64,000 bases of DNA from Caenimonas koreensis DSM 17982 (GCF_009646335.1 NZ_WJBU01000005.1:1-64000), one strand, 5' to 3'. Counted from the stretch's first letter, positions 35,417-44,981 are shown. Notes: generated by a model not told the origin, from the letters alone. Translations and numbers: made by a program.

Positions 35417-36586
35417 ATGCCCCGAAAAAAGCCTTCCTCTTCGTCCATGAAAAGCGCCGAGAAGGCGCTTGTGCTGCAAGGCGGCGGCGCGCTCGGCGCC
35501 TACCAGGCGGGCGTTTACGAGGCGCTGCTGGAATCCGATAACCAGCTTGACTGGGTCGCAGGCGTATCGATCGGCGCCATCAACGCCGCTCTCATCGCAG
35601 GCAATCCGCCGGGCCAGCGCGTGGCGCGGCTGCGCGAATTCTGGGAACTGGTGTCGTCCAGCCCCGCGCAGAGTGTGTCCACCCCCTTGGGCGACCGGGC
35701 TGCGCTCAACCAATGGAGCGCAATCACGGGCGCGCTCTTTGGCATCCCGGGGTTTTTTCGTCCGCGCATGGACCCGACATTGCTCCTTGGCGGCGCAGCG
35801 CCCGTTCTGAGCTTCTACGACATCGCACCGCTCAAAGCCACGCTCGAGCGCCTGGTGGACTTCGACCGCATCAATCACGACGGCATGCGCCTGAGCGTTG
35901 GCGCGGTGAATGTGCGCACCGGCAACTCCATCTATTTCGACAACACGACGCACAAGATCGGCGTAGAGCACATCATGGCCAGCGGCGCGCTGCCGCCGGG
36001 TTTCCCGCCGGTGCATATCGACGGTGAAGACTATTGGGACGGCGGCATCCTCTCGAACACGCCTTTGCAATACGTGCTCGATATGGCGGCGCGGACCAAG
36101 CCGCTGGTCGTGCTGCAGGTCGATCTGTTCAGCGCTCGCGGGCCCATGCCCAAAACGCTGTCTGAAGTGATCGAGCGCCAGAAAGACATCACCTATTCCA
36201 GCCGCACGCGGATGAACACCAGCACGCTGGCCGCCAACGTCAACTTGCAGCAGGCACTGGCTGACCTGATCGACAAGCTGCCCGCCAAGCTGCGCAACGA
36301 CCCGAGCGTGGCTGCGTTGTGCGGCCACATGAAGCACAAGCCCGTCGACATCGTCCACCTGATCTACCGCGACAAGCCCTATGAGCTCGATTCGAAAGAC
36401 TACGAGTTCTCCCGCGCGATGGTCACGGAACACTGGGAGGCCGGCATGCGTGACATGCGATCCACCGTCGCCCACCCTGAATGGCTGGAGACAGCCACGG
36501 CCAATGGCATCACGACGTACGACCTGACCGAGCCTGGGCCGGGGCAGGTGCACCGGCCCAACATCGACAAGGCGCTGGCGAGCTGA
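35417..36586 (+). CDS. Patatin-like phospholipase family protein
   Basis: Protein of 389 residues. The patatin catalytic dyad is present: oxyanion loop GGGALGAYQ near residue 22, nucleophile serine in GVSIGAIN near 52, and the aspartate in DGGILSN near 210. These are cytosolic or exported acyl hydrolases acting on phospholipids or stored acyl chains. No signal peptide is seen. A DUF3734-like C-terminal region (HMKHKPVDIVHLIYR, SKDYEFSRAMVTEHWEAGM) is typical of the proteobacterial type found with polyhydroxybutyrate genes. Confidence 0.92.
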   Translation: MPRKKPSSSSMKSAEKALVLQGGGALGAYQAGVYEALLESDNQLDWVAGVSIGAINAALIAGNPPGQRVARLREFWELVSSSPAQSVSTPLGDRAALNQWSAITGALFGIPGFFRPRMDPTLLLGGAAPVLSFYDIAPLKATLERLVDFDRINHDGMRLSVGAVNVRTGNSIYFDNTTHKIGVEHIMASGALPPGFPPVHIDGEDYWDGGILSNTPLQYVLDMAARTKPLVVLQVDLFSARGPMPKTLSEVIERQKDITYSSRTRMNTSTLAANVNLQQALADLIDKLPAKLRNDPSVAALCGHMKHKPVDIVHLIYRDKPYELDSKDYEFSRAMVTEHWEAGMRDMRSTVAHPEWLETATANGITTYDLTEPGPGQVHRPNIDKALAS

Positions 36587-36699
36587 GTTGCGCAAAGAAT
36601 TTGGTGGCGCTGTCGCCATCCTGTCGAAATCCGTCATCACCATCCGTCATTGTCAGGACAGCCGCGATGGTCGCGGCTGCACATCAACCAGGAGCACAC

Positions 36700-37065
36700 A
36701 TGGCCAACCCCTTCGTTCACATCGAGCTGAGCAGCAACGACCTGCCCGGCGCCAAAACCTTCTATTCCAGCCTCTTCGACTGGAAGCTCGAAGACATGCC
36801 GATGGGCCCCGGAATGGTCTACACCACCATCGGTGTCGGCGAGGGTACGGGCGGCGGCATGATGCCGAACGCTGTTCCCGGCACACCGTCGTTCTGGCTG
36901 GCCTACGTCAATGTCGACGACATCAAGGCTGCGACCGCCAAGGCCGAGCAGCTGGGCGGCAAGGTGATGCAGGGCGTCACGCCGGTCGCTGACATGGGGT
37001 GGTTCAGCGTCATCGTGGACCCGAGCGGCGCAGCGCTGGGCTTGTGGCAAGCCAAAGCCGCCTGA
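36700..37065 (+). CDS. VOC (glyoxalase/bleomycin-resistance) family protein
   Basis: Protein of 121 residues; ATG 36700 is preceded by a good AGGAG site. One VOC domain of two beta-alpha-beta-beta-beta modules: FVHIELSSNDLPGAKTFYSS, FWLAYVNVDDIKAATAKAEQ, and a terminal DPSGAALGLWQ, the usual last metal-site strand. Members include dioxygenases, lyases and binding proteins; the substrate is unknown. Confidence 0.88.
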   Translation: MANPFVHIELSSNDLPGAKTFYSSLFDWKLEDMPMGPGMVYTTIGVGEGTGGGMMPNAVPGTPSFWLAYVNVDDIKAATAKAEQLGGKVMQGVTPVADMGWFSVIVDPSGAALGLWQAKAA

Positions 37066-37128
37066 TGGGCGCGGCGCAAAGCCGCCTCTCTTTCATGGCG
37101 ATAGCGCCCGCGCTATGCTGGCGGGATC

Positions 37129-37602
37129 ATGAAACGACTCCTCCAGACTCTCCTGCTGGCCTGCTCGCTGGCCGCCGTCGCGCCCGCCGCGTCACTGGCC
37201 GCCGATCTGCCGGCCAAGTTCGAACCCACCCGCGACGCCGCTGCTGATGTAGCCGCCGCTACGGCGATGGCCAGGAAAGAAGGCAAGCGCGTGCTGGTTG
37301 ACGTAGGCGGCGAGTGGTGCCCCTGGTGCCACATCCTCGACCGCTTCGTCGCAGGCAATGCCGATGTGAAAAAGCTCGTCACCGCCAACTACGTGTGGGT
37401 GAAGGTGAACTACTCGAAAGAGAACAAGAACGAGGCTTTCCTGGCGCGCTGGCCCAAGGTGGCGGGCTATCCGCACATCTTCATCCTCGATGGTGACGGC
37501 AAGCTCGTGCAGTCGCAGAACACGGCCGAGCTGGAGGCCGAGAAGGACTACGACAAGCCAAAGTTCATCGCCTTCCTGCAGCAGTACGCGCCCAAGCGCT
37601 AA
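37129..37602 (+). CDS. Periplasmic thioredoxin-like protein
   Basis: Protein of 157 residues. Residues 1-25 are a Sec signal peptide (LLLACSLAAVAPAASLAA). A thioredoxin fold follows with the active site GEWCPWCH near residue 63 and a cis-proline segment GYPHIFILD near 115. The CPWC pair suggests a reductase or isomerase acting on periplasmic disulfides, in the DUF255/thioredoxin_7 style. It is convergent with pyrF across 11 nt. Confidence 0.87.
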   Translation: MKRLLQTLLLACSLAAVAPAASLAADLPAKFEPTRDAAADVAAATAMARKEGKRVLVDVGGEWCPWCHILDRFVAGNADVKKLVTANYVWVKVNYSKENKNEAFLARWPKVAGYPHIFILDGDGKLVQSQNTAELEAEKDYDKPKFIAFLQQYAPKR

Positions 37603-37613
37603 CGCTGCGCGCC

Positions 37614-38438
37614 TCAGCCTTTCGCGGCGGCAAGCACGTCGCGTGTTTTCTGCGCCTCGCGCCGCGCGGCATCGGCAAAGTCAGCGCCGCTCGACGCGTA
37701 GAGAATCGCCCGCGACGAGTTCACGACGATCGGCGCGTCAGGCCGCCAGCCGGCCTTCACCGTCGCCACCGCGTCGCCGCCCTGTGCGCCCACACCGGGT
37801 ATCAGCAACGGCAGCGTGGGCGCCAATGCGCGAACCCGTTCGATCTCCGCCGGATACGTCGCGCCGACCACCAGGCCAAGCTGGCCGTTCGTGTTCCACC
37901 GCCCGTTGGCCAGTTGCGCAATATGCTCGTACATCAGCGGCGAGCCTTCCACCGATGACAGGCGCTGGCTCTGGAAGTCGTCGCCGCCTGGGTTGGAAGT
38001 GCGGCACAGCACGAACGCGCCTTTGCCTTCGTATTTCAGGTAAGGCTCGATCGAATCGAATCCCATGAACGGCGAGAGCGTGACTGCATCTGCACCATAG
38101 CGGTCGAACACTTCCCGCGCGTACTGCTGCGCGGTGGAGCCGATGTCGCCGCGCTTCGCATCGAGGATCACGGGCACGTGCGGCGCTGTCTCGCGCATGT
38201 GCTTCATCAGGCGCTCGAGCTGGTCTTCAGCGCGGTGCGCCGCAAAATAGGCGATCTGGGGTTTGAACGCGATGACCAGGTCAGCAGTGGCATCGACAAT
38301 GCGCGCGCAGAAGTCGTAGATCTTCGCCGCGTCGTCCTTCATTTGCGCCGGGAACCTGGAAGGCTCCGGATCGAGTCCCACACACAACATGGAACCATGG
38401 CGCCGCTCGGCGCCTTTCAGCATCTCGATAAACGTCAT
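37614..38438 (-). CDS. pyrF: Orotidine 5'-phosphate decarboxylase, type 2
   Basis: Protein of 274 residues; ATG 38438 (MTFIEMLKGAERRHG) is chosen because a longer frame upstream has no coding character. It makes UMP in pyrimidine synthesis. The active-site motif DAKRGDIGSTAQQYA near residue 95 and SPFMGFDSIEPYL near 125 are characteristic of the long type 2 enzymes, as are GLVVGATYP and the phosphate-binding IPGVGAQGGD. Confidence 0.96.
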   Translation of the reverse strand: MTFIEMLKGAERRHGSMLCVGLDPEPSRFPAQMKDDAAKIYDFCARIVDATADLVIAFKPQIAYFAAHRAEDQLERLMKHMRETAPHVPVILDAKRGDIGSTAQQYAREVFDRYGADAVTLSPFMGFDSIEPYLKYEGKGAFVLCRTSNPGGDDFQSQRLSSVEGSPLMYEHIAQLANGRWNTNGQLGLVVGATYPAEIERVRALAPTLPLLIPGVGAQGGDAVATVKAGWRPDAPIVVNSSRAILYASSGADFADAARREAQKTRDVLAAAKG

Positions 38439-38478
38439 GCTCCGATTGTAATGAGCGGGTTGCGCGCGTTGCCGCAGA

Positions 38479-39375
38479 ATGCGTGGACTCATGCAACGCC
38501 TCACCCCCAAACAACTCGCCCTGCTCATCGCGCTCACACTCGTGTGGGGCATCAACTGGCCCGTGATGAAAGTCGGCGTGACCAGTTACCCGCCGCTCAC
38601 GTTCCGCGCGTTGTCCATCCTGCTCGGCGTGCCGGTACTGGGCCTGGCCCTGGTGGTGATGAAGGTGCCGTTTCGCCTGCCGCGCATCTACTGGCGCGAG
38701 TTCGCGATCCTCACCATCACCAACATGATGATCTGGCACGTCTGCATCATCCTGGCGGTGCGCAGCCTCTCCAGCGGGCGCGCCGCGATCCTTGGCTACA
38801 CGATGCCGATCTTCTCGGCGATTCTGGGCGCGCTGCTCTTCGGCGCAGTGATGACGTGGCGCAACTGGGCGGGCGTGGCAGCTGCTGCGCTGGGCGTGGC
38901 CCTGCTGCTGTGGCACGAGTTCACCGGGCTGGCGGGCCATCCGGTGGGCGTGGCGCTCGCGCTCTTTGCCGCGTCGGTGTGGGCCTTGGGCACACAACTG
39001 CTGCGCCGCACACGCATTGAACTGCCGACGCTCACGCTCACGTTCTGGATGACCGTGGCCGCGGGCGTGTTCATGCTGGTACTGGGCATCATTTTCGAGC
39101 GTGATCAGTGGGTCATGCCGCAAGGCGCGTCGGCAGCAGCCATTGTTTACAACGCGGTTTTGATCTTCGGCTTCGCGCATGCGGCGTGGTTCTATCTCGC
39201 GCGCGGCCTGCCGCCGGTCGCCTCCACGCTCAGCGTGATGTTCATCCCGGTGCTCGGCGTTTTCAGCGGCGCGCTGTGGCTGGGCGAAATCCTGCACTGG
39301 CAGGACTGGGCTGCCGTGGTGCTGATGGTGGTCGCCATTGCCTCGGTGCTCTGGCCTGCGCGGCGCATCGCATGA
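38479..39375 (+). CDS. EamA/DMT-superfamily transporter
   Basis: Protein of 298 residues (ATG 38479; ATG 38491 also possible). Ten hydrophobic helices are arranged as two EamA repeats, with the typical LTLVWGINWPVMKVG start and GRAAILGYTMPIFSAILG in helix 4. Such proteins export amino acids or other small metabolites; the substrate is unknown. It is divergent from pyrF across 40 nt. Confidence 0.9.
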   Translation: MRGLMQRLTPKQLALLIALTLVWGINWPVMKVGVTSYPPLTFRALSILLGVPVLGLALVVMKVPFRLPRIYWREFAILTITNMMIWHVCIILAVRSLSSGRAAILGYTMPIFSAILGALLFGAVMTWRNWAGVAAAALGVALLLWHEFTGLAGHPVGVALALFAASVWALGTQLLRRTRIELPTLTLTFWMTVAAGVFMLVLGIIFERDQWVMPQGASAAAIVYNAVLIFGFAHAAWFYLARGLPPVASTLSVMFIPVLGVFSGALWLGEILHWQDWAAVVLMVVAIASVLWPARRIA

Positions 39376-39482
39376 AGCGTTTTCCCAAACTTGATAGGTG
39401 CGCGCCCTAAGCTCGCGCGCCGATATGCCTAGTCGCAGCACCGCCGTTCCCTAAGGCGGCACGCCCCCCCAGCGGTTTGATC

Positions 39483-39509
39483 AACACATGCCATCCAGGC
39501 ATGTGTTTT
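39483..39509 (+). terminator. Hairpin with T run after the EamA gene
   Basis: AACACATGCC and its exact complement GGCATGTGTT enclose a 5-nt loop, followed by TTTT. This resembles a rho-independent terminator for the gene ending at 39375, although the distance (about 108 nt) is long and the T run is short. It also lies just before the metalloprotease start and might act in that leader. Confidence 0.5.
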
Positions 39510-39530
39510 CAGACCACTTCGGGGGTGTCC

Positions 39531-41078
39531 ATGTTGTATCTATCGACCAGCGAATGTGCTTGGGGCACGCTCGACACGCCGTCTGGCGCCCAGGTCGACG
39601 CAGACGTGTTCCTGCTGCCAGACCTGTCCCTCGCCGGCGAAGCCGGTGCCAGCCCCGGTTCATTCGCGACGACGCCGCAGGGCACGTACCAGTACGTGGC
39701 GCAGTCGCCCACGCAAGGCATGGGCAACGCGATCGACGCACTCATGTCCGGCAGCAAGTGGAGCGGCACCGACGCGGGCACCGCACGCACGGTGGTCACC
39801 TATTCTTTTGTCAACGCGCAGTCGTCGTTCTCTTATGCGGGGCAGAACAACTTCACGTCCAACGTCAGTACGTTCTCCGAAGCCGACAAGGCGCTCACCC
39901 GCACGCTGCTCGGCAAGATCGAAGCGGTGTGCAACGTCGAATTCGTCGAAGTGGCCGGCAACGCCTCTGAGTGCGGCGTGCTGCGTTACGGCTACTCGCC
40001 ACAGCCGAACGTGCAGGGCTGTGCCGGCTTCGCCTACTTTCCCTCGTCGAGTGCCATGGGCGGCGACATCTGGATCGGCGCGAACCAGGCCACCTGCACG
40101 TGGGACTTCTACCGCCCCAACCTGATCCTGCACGAGACGCTGCATGCCATTGGCCTGAAGCATCCGTTCGAAGCCGGCGCAGTGCTCAGCACGGCGCAGG
40201 ACATCGTGCCCAACACCGTCATGAGCTATTCGACCGTGGCCGGCGGAAGCTCGTCCTGGATGTCGGCGTATCCAAGCGAGCCCATGCCCATGGACGTTGC
40301 GGCACTGCAGTGCCTCTACGGCGCCGCGCCAACGAACACAGGCGACACGACCTACGATTTGTCGGGCGCCAGCTTCCAGGGCTTTTCCGTGCTGTGGGAC
40401 GCGGGCGGCAACGACACGCTCGATGCGGGCGCCCTGGCCCATGCGATCTCGCTCGACCTGCGCTGCGGCGTGATGAGCGACCTGGGCAATTCCATCACCG
40501 CAATGGCCAAGGCCGCCAGCGGGGCCACCCTCAAGACGACCTACACGGGCACGCTGTCGATTGCCGCCGGCGCGACGATCGAAAACGCCATCGGCACCGC
40601 GTTTGCGGACTCAATCGGCGGCAATGAGGCCGATAGCGCCATCAGCGGCGGCGCAGGCAATGACCGCCTGGAAGGCCGCGGCGGCAACGATGTGCTCGAC
40701 GGCGGCGACGGTATCGACACGGCCATGGTCGAAGCGGCGCGCGACGGCTATTCGATCAGCAAGTCTGGCGCGAGCTACACCCTGTCGGGCGGCGCGACGG
40801 GCACTGACGTCTTGACGGGCGTGGAGCGCATTGCATTCACCGATGCAAACATTGCGCTCGACCTGGACGGCAACGCCGGCATCGTCGCGAAGATCATCGG
40901 CGCCGTGCTCGGCGCCTCTTATGTCCAGGACGCCAGCTATGTGGGCGTGGGCCTGGCCGCCATCGACAACGGCATGAGCGCGACGGCGCTGATGGAAGCT
41001 GCGCTCAACGCCCGGCTGGGGGCGGGCACAGCAGCCACGCGGCCGTGGAACTGCTGCTTCACAACATCTGCGGCGTGA
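39531..41078 (+). CDS. M10/serralysin-like metalloprotease with RTX repeats, frameshifted
   Basis: Protein of 515 residues from ATG 39531; upstream in-frame TTG and ATG codons exist. The metzincin zinc motif HETLHAIGLKHP is near residue 203 and the Met-turn VMSYS follows about 30 residues later, so the catalytic domain is intact. Calcium-binding RTX nonapeptides come near 390-415 (GGAGNDRLEGRGGNDVLDGG). RTX proteases are secreted by type I systems using a C-terminal signal; no secretion genes adjoin it. The last residues after GAGTAATR are out of register: the expected C-terminal part continues in another frame from about 41030 to 41233. Confidence 0.85.
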   Translation: MLYLSTSECAWGTLDTPSGAQVDADVFLLPDLSLAGEAGASPGSFATTPQGTYQYVAQSPTQGMGNAIDALMSGSKWSGTDAGTARTVVTYSFVNAQSSFSYAGQNNFTSNVSTFSEADKALTRTLLGKIEAVCNVEFVEVAGNASECGVLRYGYSPQPNVQGCAGFAYFPSSSAMGGDIWIGANQATCTWDFYRPNLILHETLHAIGLKHPFEAGAVLSTAQDIVPNTVMSYSTVAGGSSSWMSAYPSEPMPMDVAALQCLYGAAPTNTGDTTYDLSGASFQGFSVLWDAGGNDTLDAGALAHAISLDLRCGVMSDLGNSITAMAKAASGATLKTTYTGTLSIAAGATIENAIGTAFADSIGGNEADSAISGGAGNDRLEGRGGNDVLDGGDGIDTAMVEAARDGYSISKSGASYTLSGGATGTDVLTGVERIAFTDANIALDLDGNAGIVAKIIGAVLGASYVQDASYVGVGLAAIDNGMSATALMEAALNARLGAGTAATRPWNCCFTTSAA

Positions 41079-41233
41079 CGCCGTCAGACGCATACATCGA
41101 CTCGTACGCAGACCTCATCAACTACGGCAGCACCACGGAAGGCGCGCTCGGTGTGCTGGCGATGGAGCATCCGATGAACCTCGCGAATATCGATCTTGTG
41201 GGGCTGGCTGCCCACGGCATCGACTACGTCTAG
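41045..41233 (+). pseudogene. Out-of-frame C-terminus of the RTX metalloprotease
   Basis: This frame reads VELLLHNICGVTPSDAYIDS followed by a DUF4214-like helical end (LGVLAMEHPMNLANIDLVGL) and stops at 41233. It directly continues the ...LMEAALNARLG helices of the main frame. A single extra G in the GGGGG run at about 41018-41022 would join the two into one protein of about 567 residues. It is therefore a fragment of the same gene, not a separate one. Confidence 0.8.
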
Positions 41234-41252
41234 GGCCTGCCGGTAGAGCGCG

Positions 41253-42122
41253 TCACCGCTTCACGCCGATGGCCTGCCGGTAAAGCGACTGCACGCGCGG
41301 CACGTTCTCACGCAGGCGCGTGATGCGCTCGGGCCCGCTGGGGTGGGTGGACAGGAAGGCCATGCCACCGCCCTTTTGCACGCGGGTCATCTTCTCCCAC
41401 AGCGTGACCGATGCATCCGGGTTGTAGCCCGCACGCGCGGCGATTTCGAGGCCGACGAGGTCGGCATCGATTTCGTCGTTGCGGCTGAATTTCAGTGTGA
41501 TGAGTTGCGTGCCGACGTTGGCCGCGAGGTCACCGACCTGGCCCAGGCCCAGCAGTTGCGCGCCCAGCGACAACGCCACGCCCGTGCCGCGGCTTTTGGC
41601 AATCCGCGCGCGCGCATGCTCGCGCAGTGCGTGCGCGATCTCGTGGCCCAGCACCATCGCCGCTTCGTCGTCGGACAACTGCAGCTGGTCGAGGATGCCG
41701 GTGAACACGGCGATCTTGCCGCCGGGCATGCAGAACGCGTTGATCGTCTTGCTGCCGATCAGGTTCACTTCCCAGTTCCACTGGCGTGAGCGCTCGTTCC
41801 ATTTCGCGCTCTGCGCGATCAGCCGCGTCGAGATCGCGCGAAGCCGCCGCAGCTGCGGATGATTCTCCGGCGCGAGCGCACGCTGCTCGCGGGCTTTTTC
41901 CAGCAGGGCGCTGTACTGCTGCGTGGCGGCCGATTCGAGCTGGCCCGCAGGCACGAGCGAGCGCAGGCGCGAAGCCTCGCCGACATCGACTTGGGCCATG
42001 GCGGGTGTGGCTGCAATGCCCGCCATCGCGCCGCCGACCACGCCACTTAGGGCGAAGAGAAACCCGCGCCGCCGGCTCGCATGCGCGTTGAGTTGGTAGC
42101 AGTGAAAGCACATGGCAGCCAT
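41253..42122 (-). CDS. M48-family zinc metalloprotease
   Basis: Protein of 289 residues (ATG 42122; ATG 42113 also possible). The zinc motif HEIAHALREH is near residue 160, with the third ligand in NDEIDADLVGLEIA. The N-terminus has SRRRGFLFALSGVVG followed by a hydrophobic stretch ending ATPAMA, which looks like a signal peptide with a twin-arginine-like start. BepA/LoiP relatives degrade or help assemble outer-membrane proteins in the periplasm. Its start is 14 nt from that of ampG. Confidence 0.9.
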   Translation of the reverse strand: MAAMCFHCYQLNAHASRRRGFLFALSGVVGGAMAGIAATPAMAQVDVGEASRLRSLVPAGQLESAATQQYSALLEKAREQRALAPENHPQLRRLRAISTRLIAQSAKWNERSRQWNWEVNLIGSKTINAFCMPGGKIAVFTGILDQLQLSDDEAAMVLGHEIAHALREHARARIAKSRGTGVALSLGAQLLGLGQVGDLAANVGTQLITLKFSRNDEIDADLVGLEIAARAGYNPDASVTLWEKMTRVQKGGGMAFLSTHPSGPERITRLRENVPRVQSLYRQAIGVKR

Positions 42123-42136
42123 GATAATCACGCGAC

Positions 42137-43519
42137 ATGCAGACACCACCGGCCCCCATCGATCCCCTTTCGACCCCAGAGGCAAACGCCAAGCCGAGCT
42201 GGGCGCAGACCTTCAAGGTCTATCTCGAACCTGCCACGCTGCGCATGCTGTTCCTGGGCTTTTCTGCGGGGCTGCCGCTGCTGCTGGTGCTGGGCACGCT
42301 GAGCTTCTGGCTGCGTGAGGCCGGCATCAAGCGTGAAACGATCGGGTACCTGTCGTGGGTGGGCCTCGCGTACGCCTTCAAGTGGGTCTGGTCACCGCTG
42401 GTGGACAGGTTGCCCATCCCGCTGTTGTCGCGCCTGCTGGGGCGGCGGCGCGCGTGGCTGCTCTTCGCGCAAGCCATCATCGTGCTGGGCCTGTGCGGCA
42501 TGGCCGTGAGTGACCCGCTGGTGTCGCTCGAGGCCATCGTGTGGTTCGCATTGATGGTGGCCTTTGGCTCTGCCACACAGGATATCGCGCTGGATGCCTT
42601 TCGCATCGAGTCTGCCGACATGCAGCGGCAAGCCGCGCTGGCTGCGGCCTACCAGACCGGCTATCGCCTCGCGATGATCTGGGCAGGCGCTGGCGTGCTG
42701 TGGATCGCCGCGCGCTCTGAAGTGGCGAACGTCGCGAACTACCAGCATGGCGCATGGCAAGTCGCGTACTTCGCGATGGCGGCGTCGATGGCCGTGGGCG
42801 TGATCACGGTGCTGATCTCGCCCGAGCCGGCACGCCGCGAGCTGCCACCGCCGCGCAATGCCGCCGCGTGGATACAGCAAGTGCTGATCGAGCCGTTTGC
42901 CGAATTCCTGCGCCGCTACAAATGGCAGGCGGCGCTCATCCTGTCGCTGATCGCCGTGTACCGCATCAGTGACATCGTGATGGGCATCATGGCCAATCCG
43001 TTCTACGTGGACATGGGCTACACGAAAGATGAAGTCGCTGCCGTGACCAAGATCTACGGCGTGATCATGACGCTGGCAGGCGCGTTCATCGGTGGCTCAC
43101 TGGCTGTGCGCTTTGGCGTCATGCGCGTGCTGATGCTCGGCGCCGTGCTGAGCGCGGGCAGCAACCTGCTCTTCGCCTGGCTCGGCTCGCGCGGCCACGA
43201 TGTGACGTCGCTGATCTTCGTGATCTCGGCAGACAACCTCTCGAGCGGCATTGCGTCGGCGGCTTTCATTGCTTACCTGTCGAGCCTGACCAACATCAAC
43301 TACTCGGCCACGCAGTACGCATTGTTCAGCTCGATGATGCTGCTGCTGCCCAAGTGGCTGGCGGGCTTCTCGGGCAAGTATGTGGACAGCTTCGGCTACA
43401 TCAACTTCTTCACCGCGACGGCGCTGCTCGGGGTGCCGGTGTTGATCCTGGTGTGGCTGGCCTCGCGCATTGCGCCGCCTGCGGCTTCCACGGATGCGCC
43501 GCCTACATTGACGGACTGA
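42137..43519 (+). CDS. ampG: AmpG-family muropeptide permease
   Basis: Protein of 460 residues with 12-14 membrane helices. AmpG features are visible: LRMLFLGFSAGLPLLLVLGT, TIGYLSWVGLAYAFKWVWSP, GRRRAWLL and FGSATQDIALDAFRIE. It imports anhydro-muropeptides across the inner membrane for cell-wall recycling and, in many species, beta-lactamase signalling. It is divergent from the M48 gene and its 3' end overlaps the convergent ligase gene by 17 nt. Confidence 0.93.
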   Translation: MQTPPAPIDPLSTPEANAKPSWAQTFKVYLEPATLRMLFLGFSAGLPLLLVLGTLSFWLREAGIKRETIGYLSWVGLAYAFKWVWSPLVDRLPIPLLSRLLGRRRAWLLFAQAIIVLGLCGMAVSDPLVSLEAIVWFALMVAFGSATQDIALDAFRIESADMQRQAALAAAYQTGYRLAMIWAGAGVLWIAARSEVANVANYQHGAWQVAYFAMAASMAVGVITVLISPEPARRELPPPRNAAAWIQQVLIEPFAEFLRRYKWQAALILSLIAVYRISDIVMGIMANPFYVDMGYTKDEVAAVTKIYGVIMTLAGAFIGGSLAVRFGVMRVLMLGAVLSAGSNLLFAWLGSRGHDVTSLIFVISADNLSSGIASAAFIAYLSSLTNINYSATQYALFSSMMLLLPKWLAGFSGKYVDSFGYINFFTATALLGVPVLILVWLASRIAPPAASTDAPPTLTD

Positions 43520-44981
43520 TTCGTCGCACCAGTTCGCCGCGCTGCACTTTGCCGAGCGCGGTTTTCGGCAGTGCGTCGACGAATAGCCAGCGGTGCGGCA
43601 GCTTGAAGCGCGCGAGCCGCGCAGCAAGAAATCCGGCAAGCTCCTCCTGCGTGCACGCCGCCCCCGCCACCCGCACAACAGCCACGGCGACAACTTCGCC
43701 CCAGCGATCGTCGGGCAACGCAAACGCAGCGCATTCGGCGATCGCATCGTGCAATGCCAGCGCAGCCTCAATTTCCGCCGGGTGAATGTTCTCGCCGCCG
43801 GAGATGATCAGGTCTTTGGAGCGGCCGACGATGGTGTAGCTGCCGTCGCCAGCGCGTGACGCGAGATCGCCCGTGTGAAACCAGCCGGCTTCATCGCACG
43901 CTGGCTCATCGGGCCAGTAGCGGGACACGACGTTCGGTGCGCGAACCAGCACTTCACCCACGCCGCCCTTCACACCCGCGAGTTGCACCTGGACACCCGG
44001 CGCAGGCCAGCCACACGAGCCCGCATGCGAGACCGCATGTTCAGGTGGCAATGCGATCGAGAAAGGCCCCGTCTCCGTCGCGCCGTATACGTTGCACACC
44101 GGCAAGCCACGGTTGTGGAATGCCGCGACGAGCGGCGCCGGCAGCACGCTTGAACCAGCCCAGACAGCGCGAAGGCTCCTCAGGTCAGCGCCCGGCCAGC
44201 GCGGATGATCGATCAGCGCTTTCATCGTGGCTGGCACTTGCAGCGTGAGCGTGGGCCTGTCGCGCTCGAAGCAGTCGATGGCTGCTTCAGGCACAAACTT
44301 CGGATGCAGGATGACCTTCGCGCCCGCATAGAGCGCAGGCAAGGTCTGGATGCACAGGCCGCCCACATGGAAGAGCGGCAGCATGGTGGCCACCACGTCC
44401 TGCCGCGTGATGCCCTGCACTTGCGCGGCGATGCGCATGTTCGCCAGCAGACTGGCCTGCGTGTGGATCGCGGCTTTCGGCTGCCCCGTTGTGCCTGAGG
44501 TGAACACGAGCAACGCCGGCATATCGGGTTGCGCCACCTCGGGCACAGCCGCGTCGCCTTCATCTCGCACAAGTTCATCAAAGGTGTGGCCGGCCATGGC
44601 ATGGCGCGTGGCGAGGTCCCTGGCCGCAGACGCAAAGGCGCCGTCATGCACCAGGTGGCGCGGCGAGCAGTTGCGCAGCTGTGCATCCCATTCGGCAGGC
44701 GCAAGGCGTGTGTTGAGCGGCAGCAGGACCGCCCCGATGCGCGACAGCGCAAACAGCAAGGCGATTTGCGCCGGATGGTTGCCACCGAGCCAGGCCACGC
44801 GGTCGCCGCAGCGCACACCCCAGCCGTGCCACAAGCGCATGGCGGCCCGCTTGCACTCGGCGGCAAGCAGCGCGTAGCTGCACTCGATGCCGTTGAACTG
44901 CAGCGCAGCAGCCGTCGGGTTGGCACGTGCCTGGTTCACGAGCACGTCGGCAAGTACACGAGGCAGGGGAGCGGCAGTCAT
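43503..44981 (-). CDS. AMP-dependent acyl-CoA synthetase/ligase
   Basis: Protein of 492 residues, an ANL-superfamily adenylating enzyme. Motifs: the phosphate loop VFTSGTTGQPKAAIHT near residue 160, VYGATETGP near 295, GWFHTGDLASR near 367, the hinge GRSKDLIISGGENIHPAEIE near 390 and the C-terminal lysine in PKTALGKVQR. It resembles the medium- or long-chain and MenE-like acid-CoA ligases; the acid substrate is unknown. Confidence 0.92.
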   Translation of the reverse strand: MTAAPLPRVLADVLVNQARANPTAAALQFNGIECSYALLAAECKRAAMRLWHGWGVRCGDRVAWLGGNHPAQIALLFALSRIGAVLLPLNTRLAPAEWDAQLRNCSPRHLVHDGAFASAARDLATRHAMAGHTFDELVRDEGDAAVPEVAQPDMPALLVFTSGTTGQPKAAIHTQASLLANMRIAAQVQGITRQDVVATMLPLFHVGGLCIQTLPALYAGAKVILHPKFVPEAAIDCFERDRPTLTLQVPATMKALIDHPRWPGADLRSLRAVWAGSSVLPAPLVAAFHNRGLPVCNVYGATETGPFSIALPPEHAVSHAGSCGWPAPGVQVQLAGVKGGVGEVLVRAPNVVSRYWPDEPACDEAGWFHTGDLASRAGDGSYTIVGRSKDLIISGGENIHPAEIEAALALHDAIAECAAFALPDDRWGEVVAVAVVRVAGAACTQEELAGFLAARLARFKLPHRWLFVDALPKTALGKVQRGELVRRISPSM

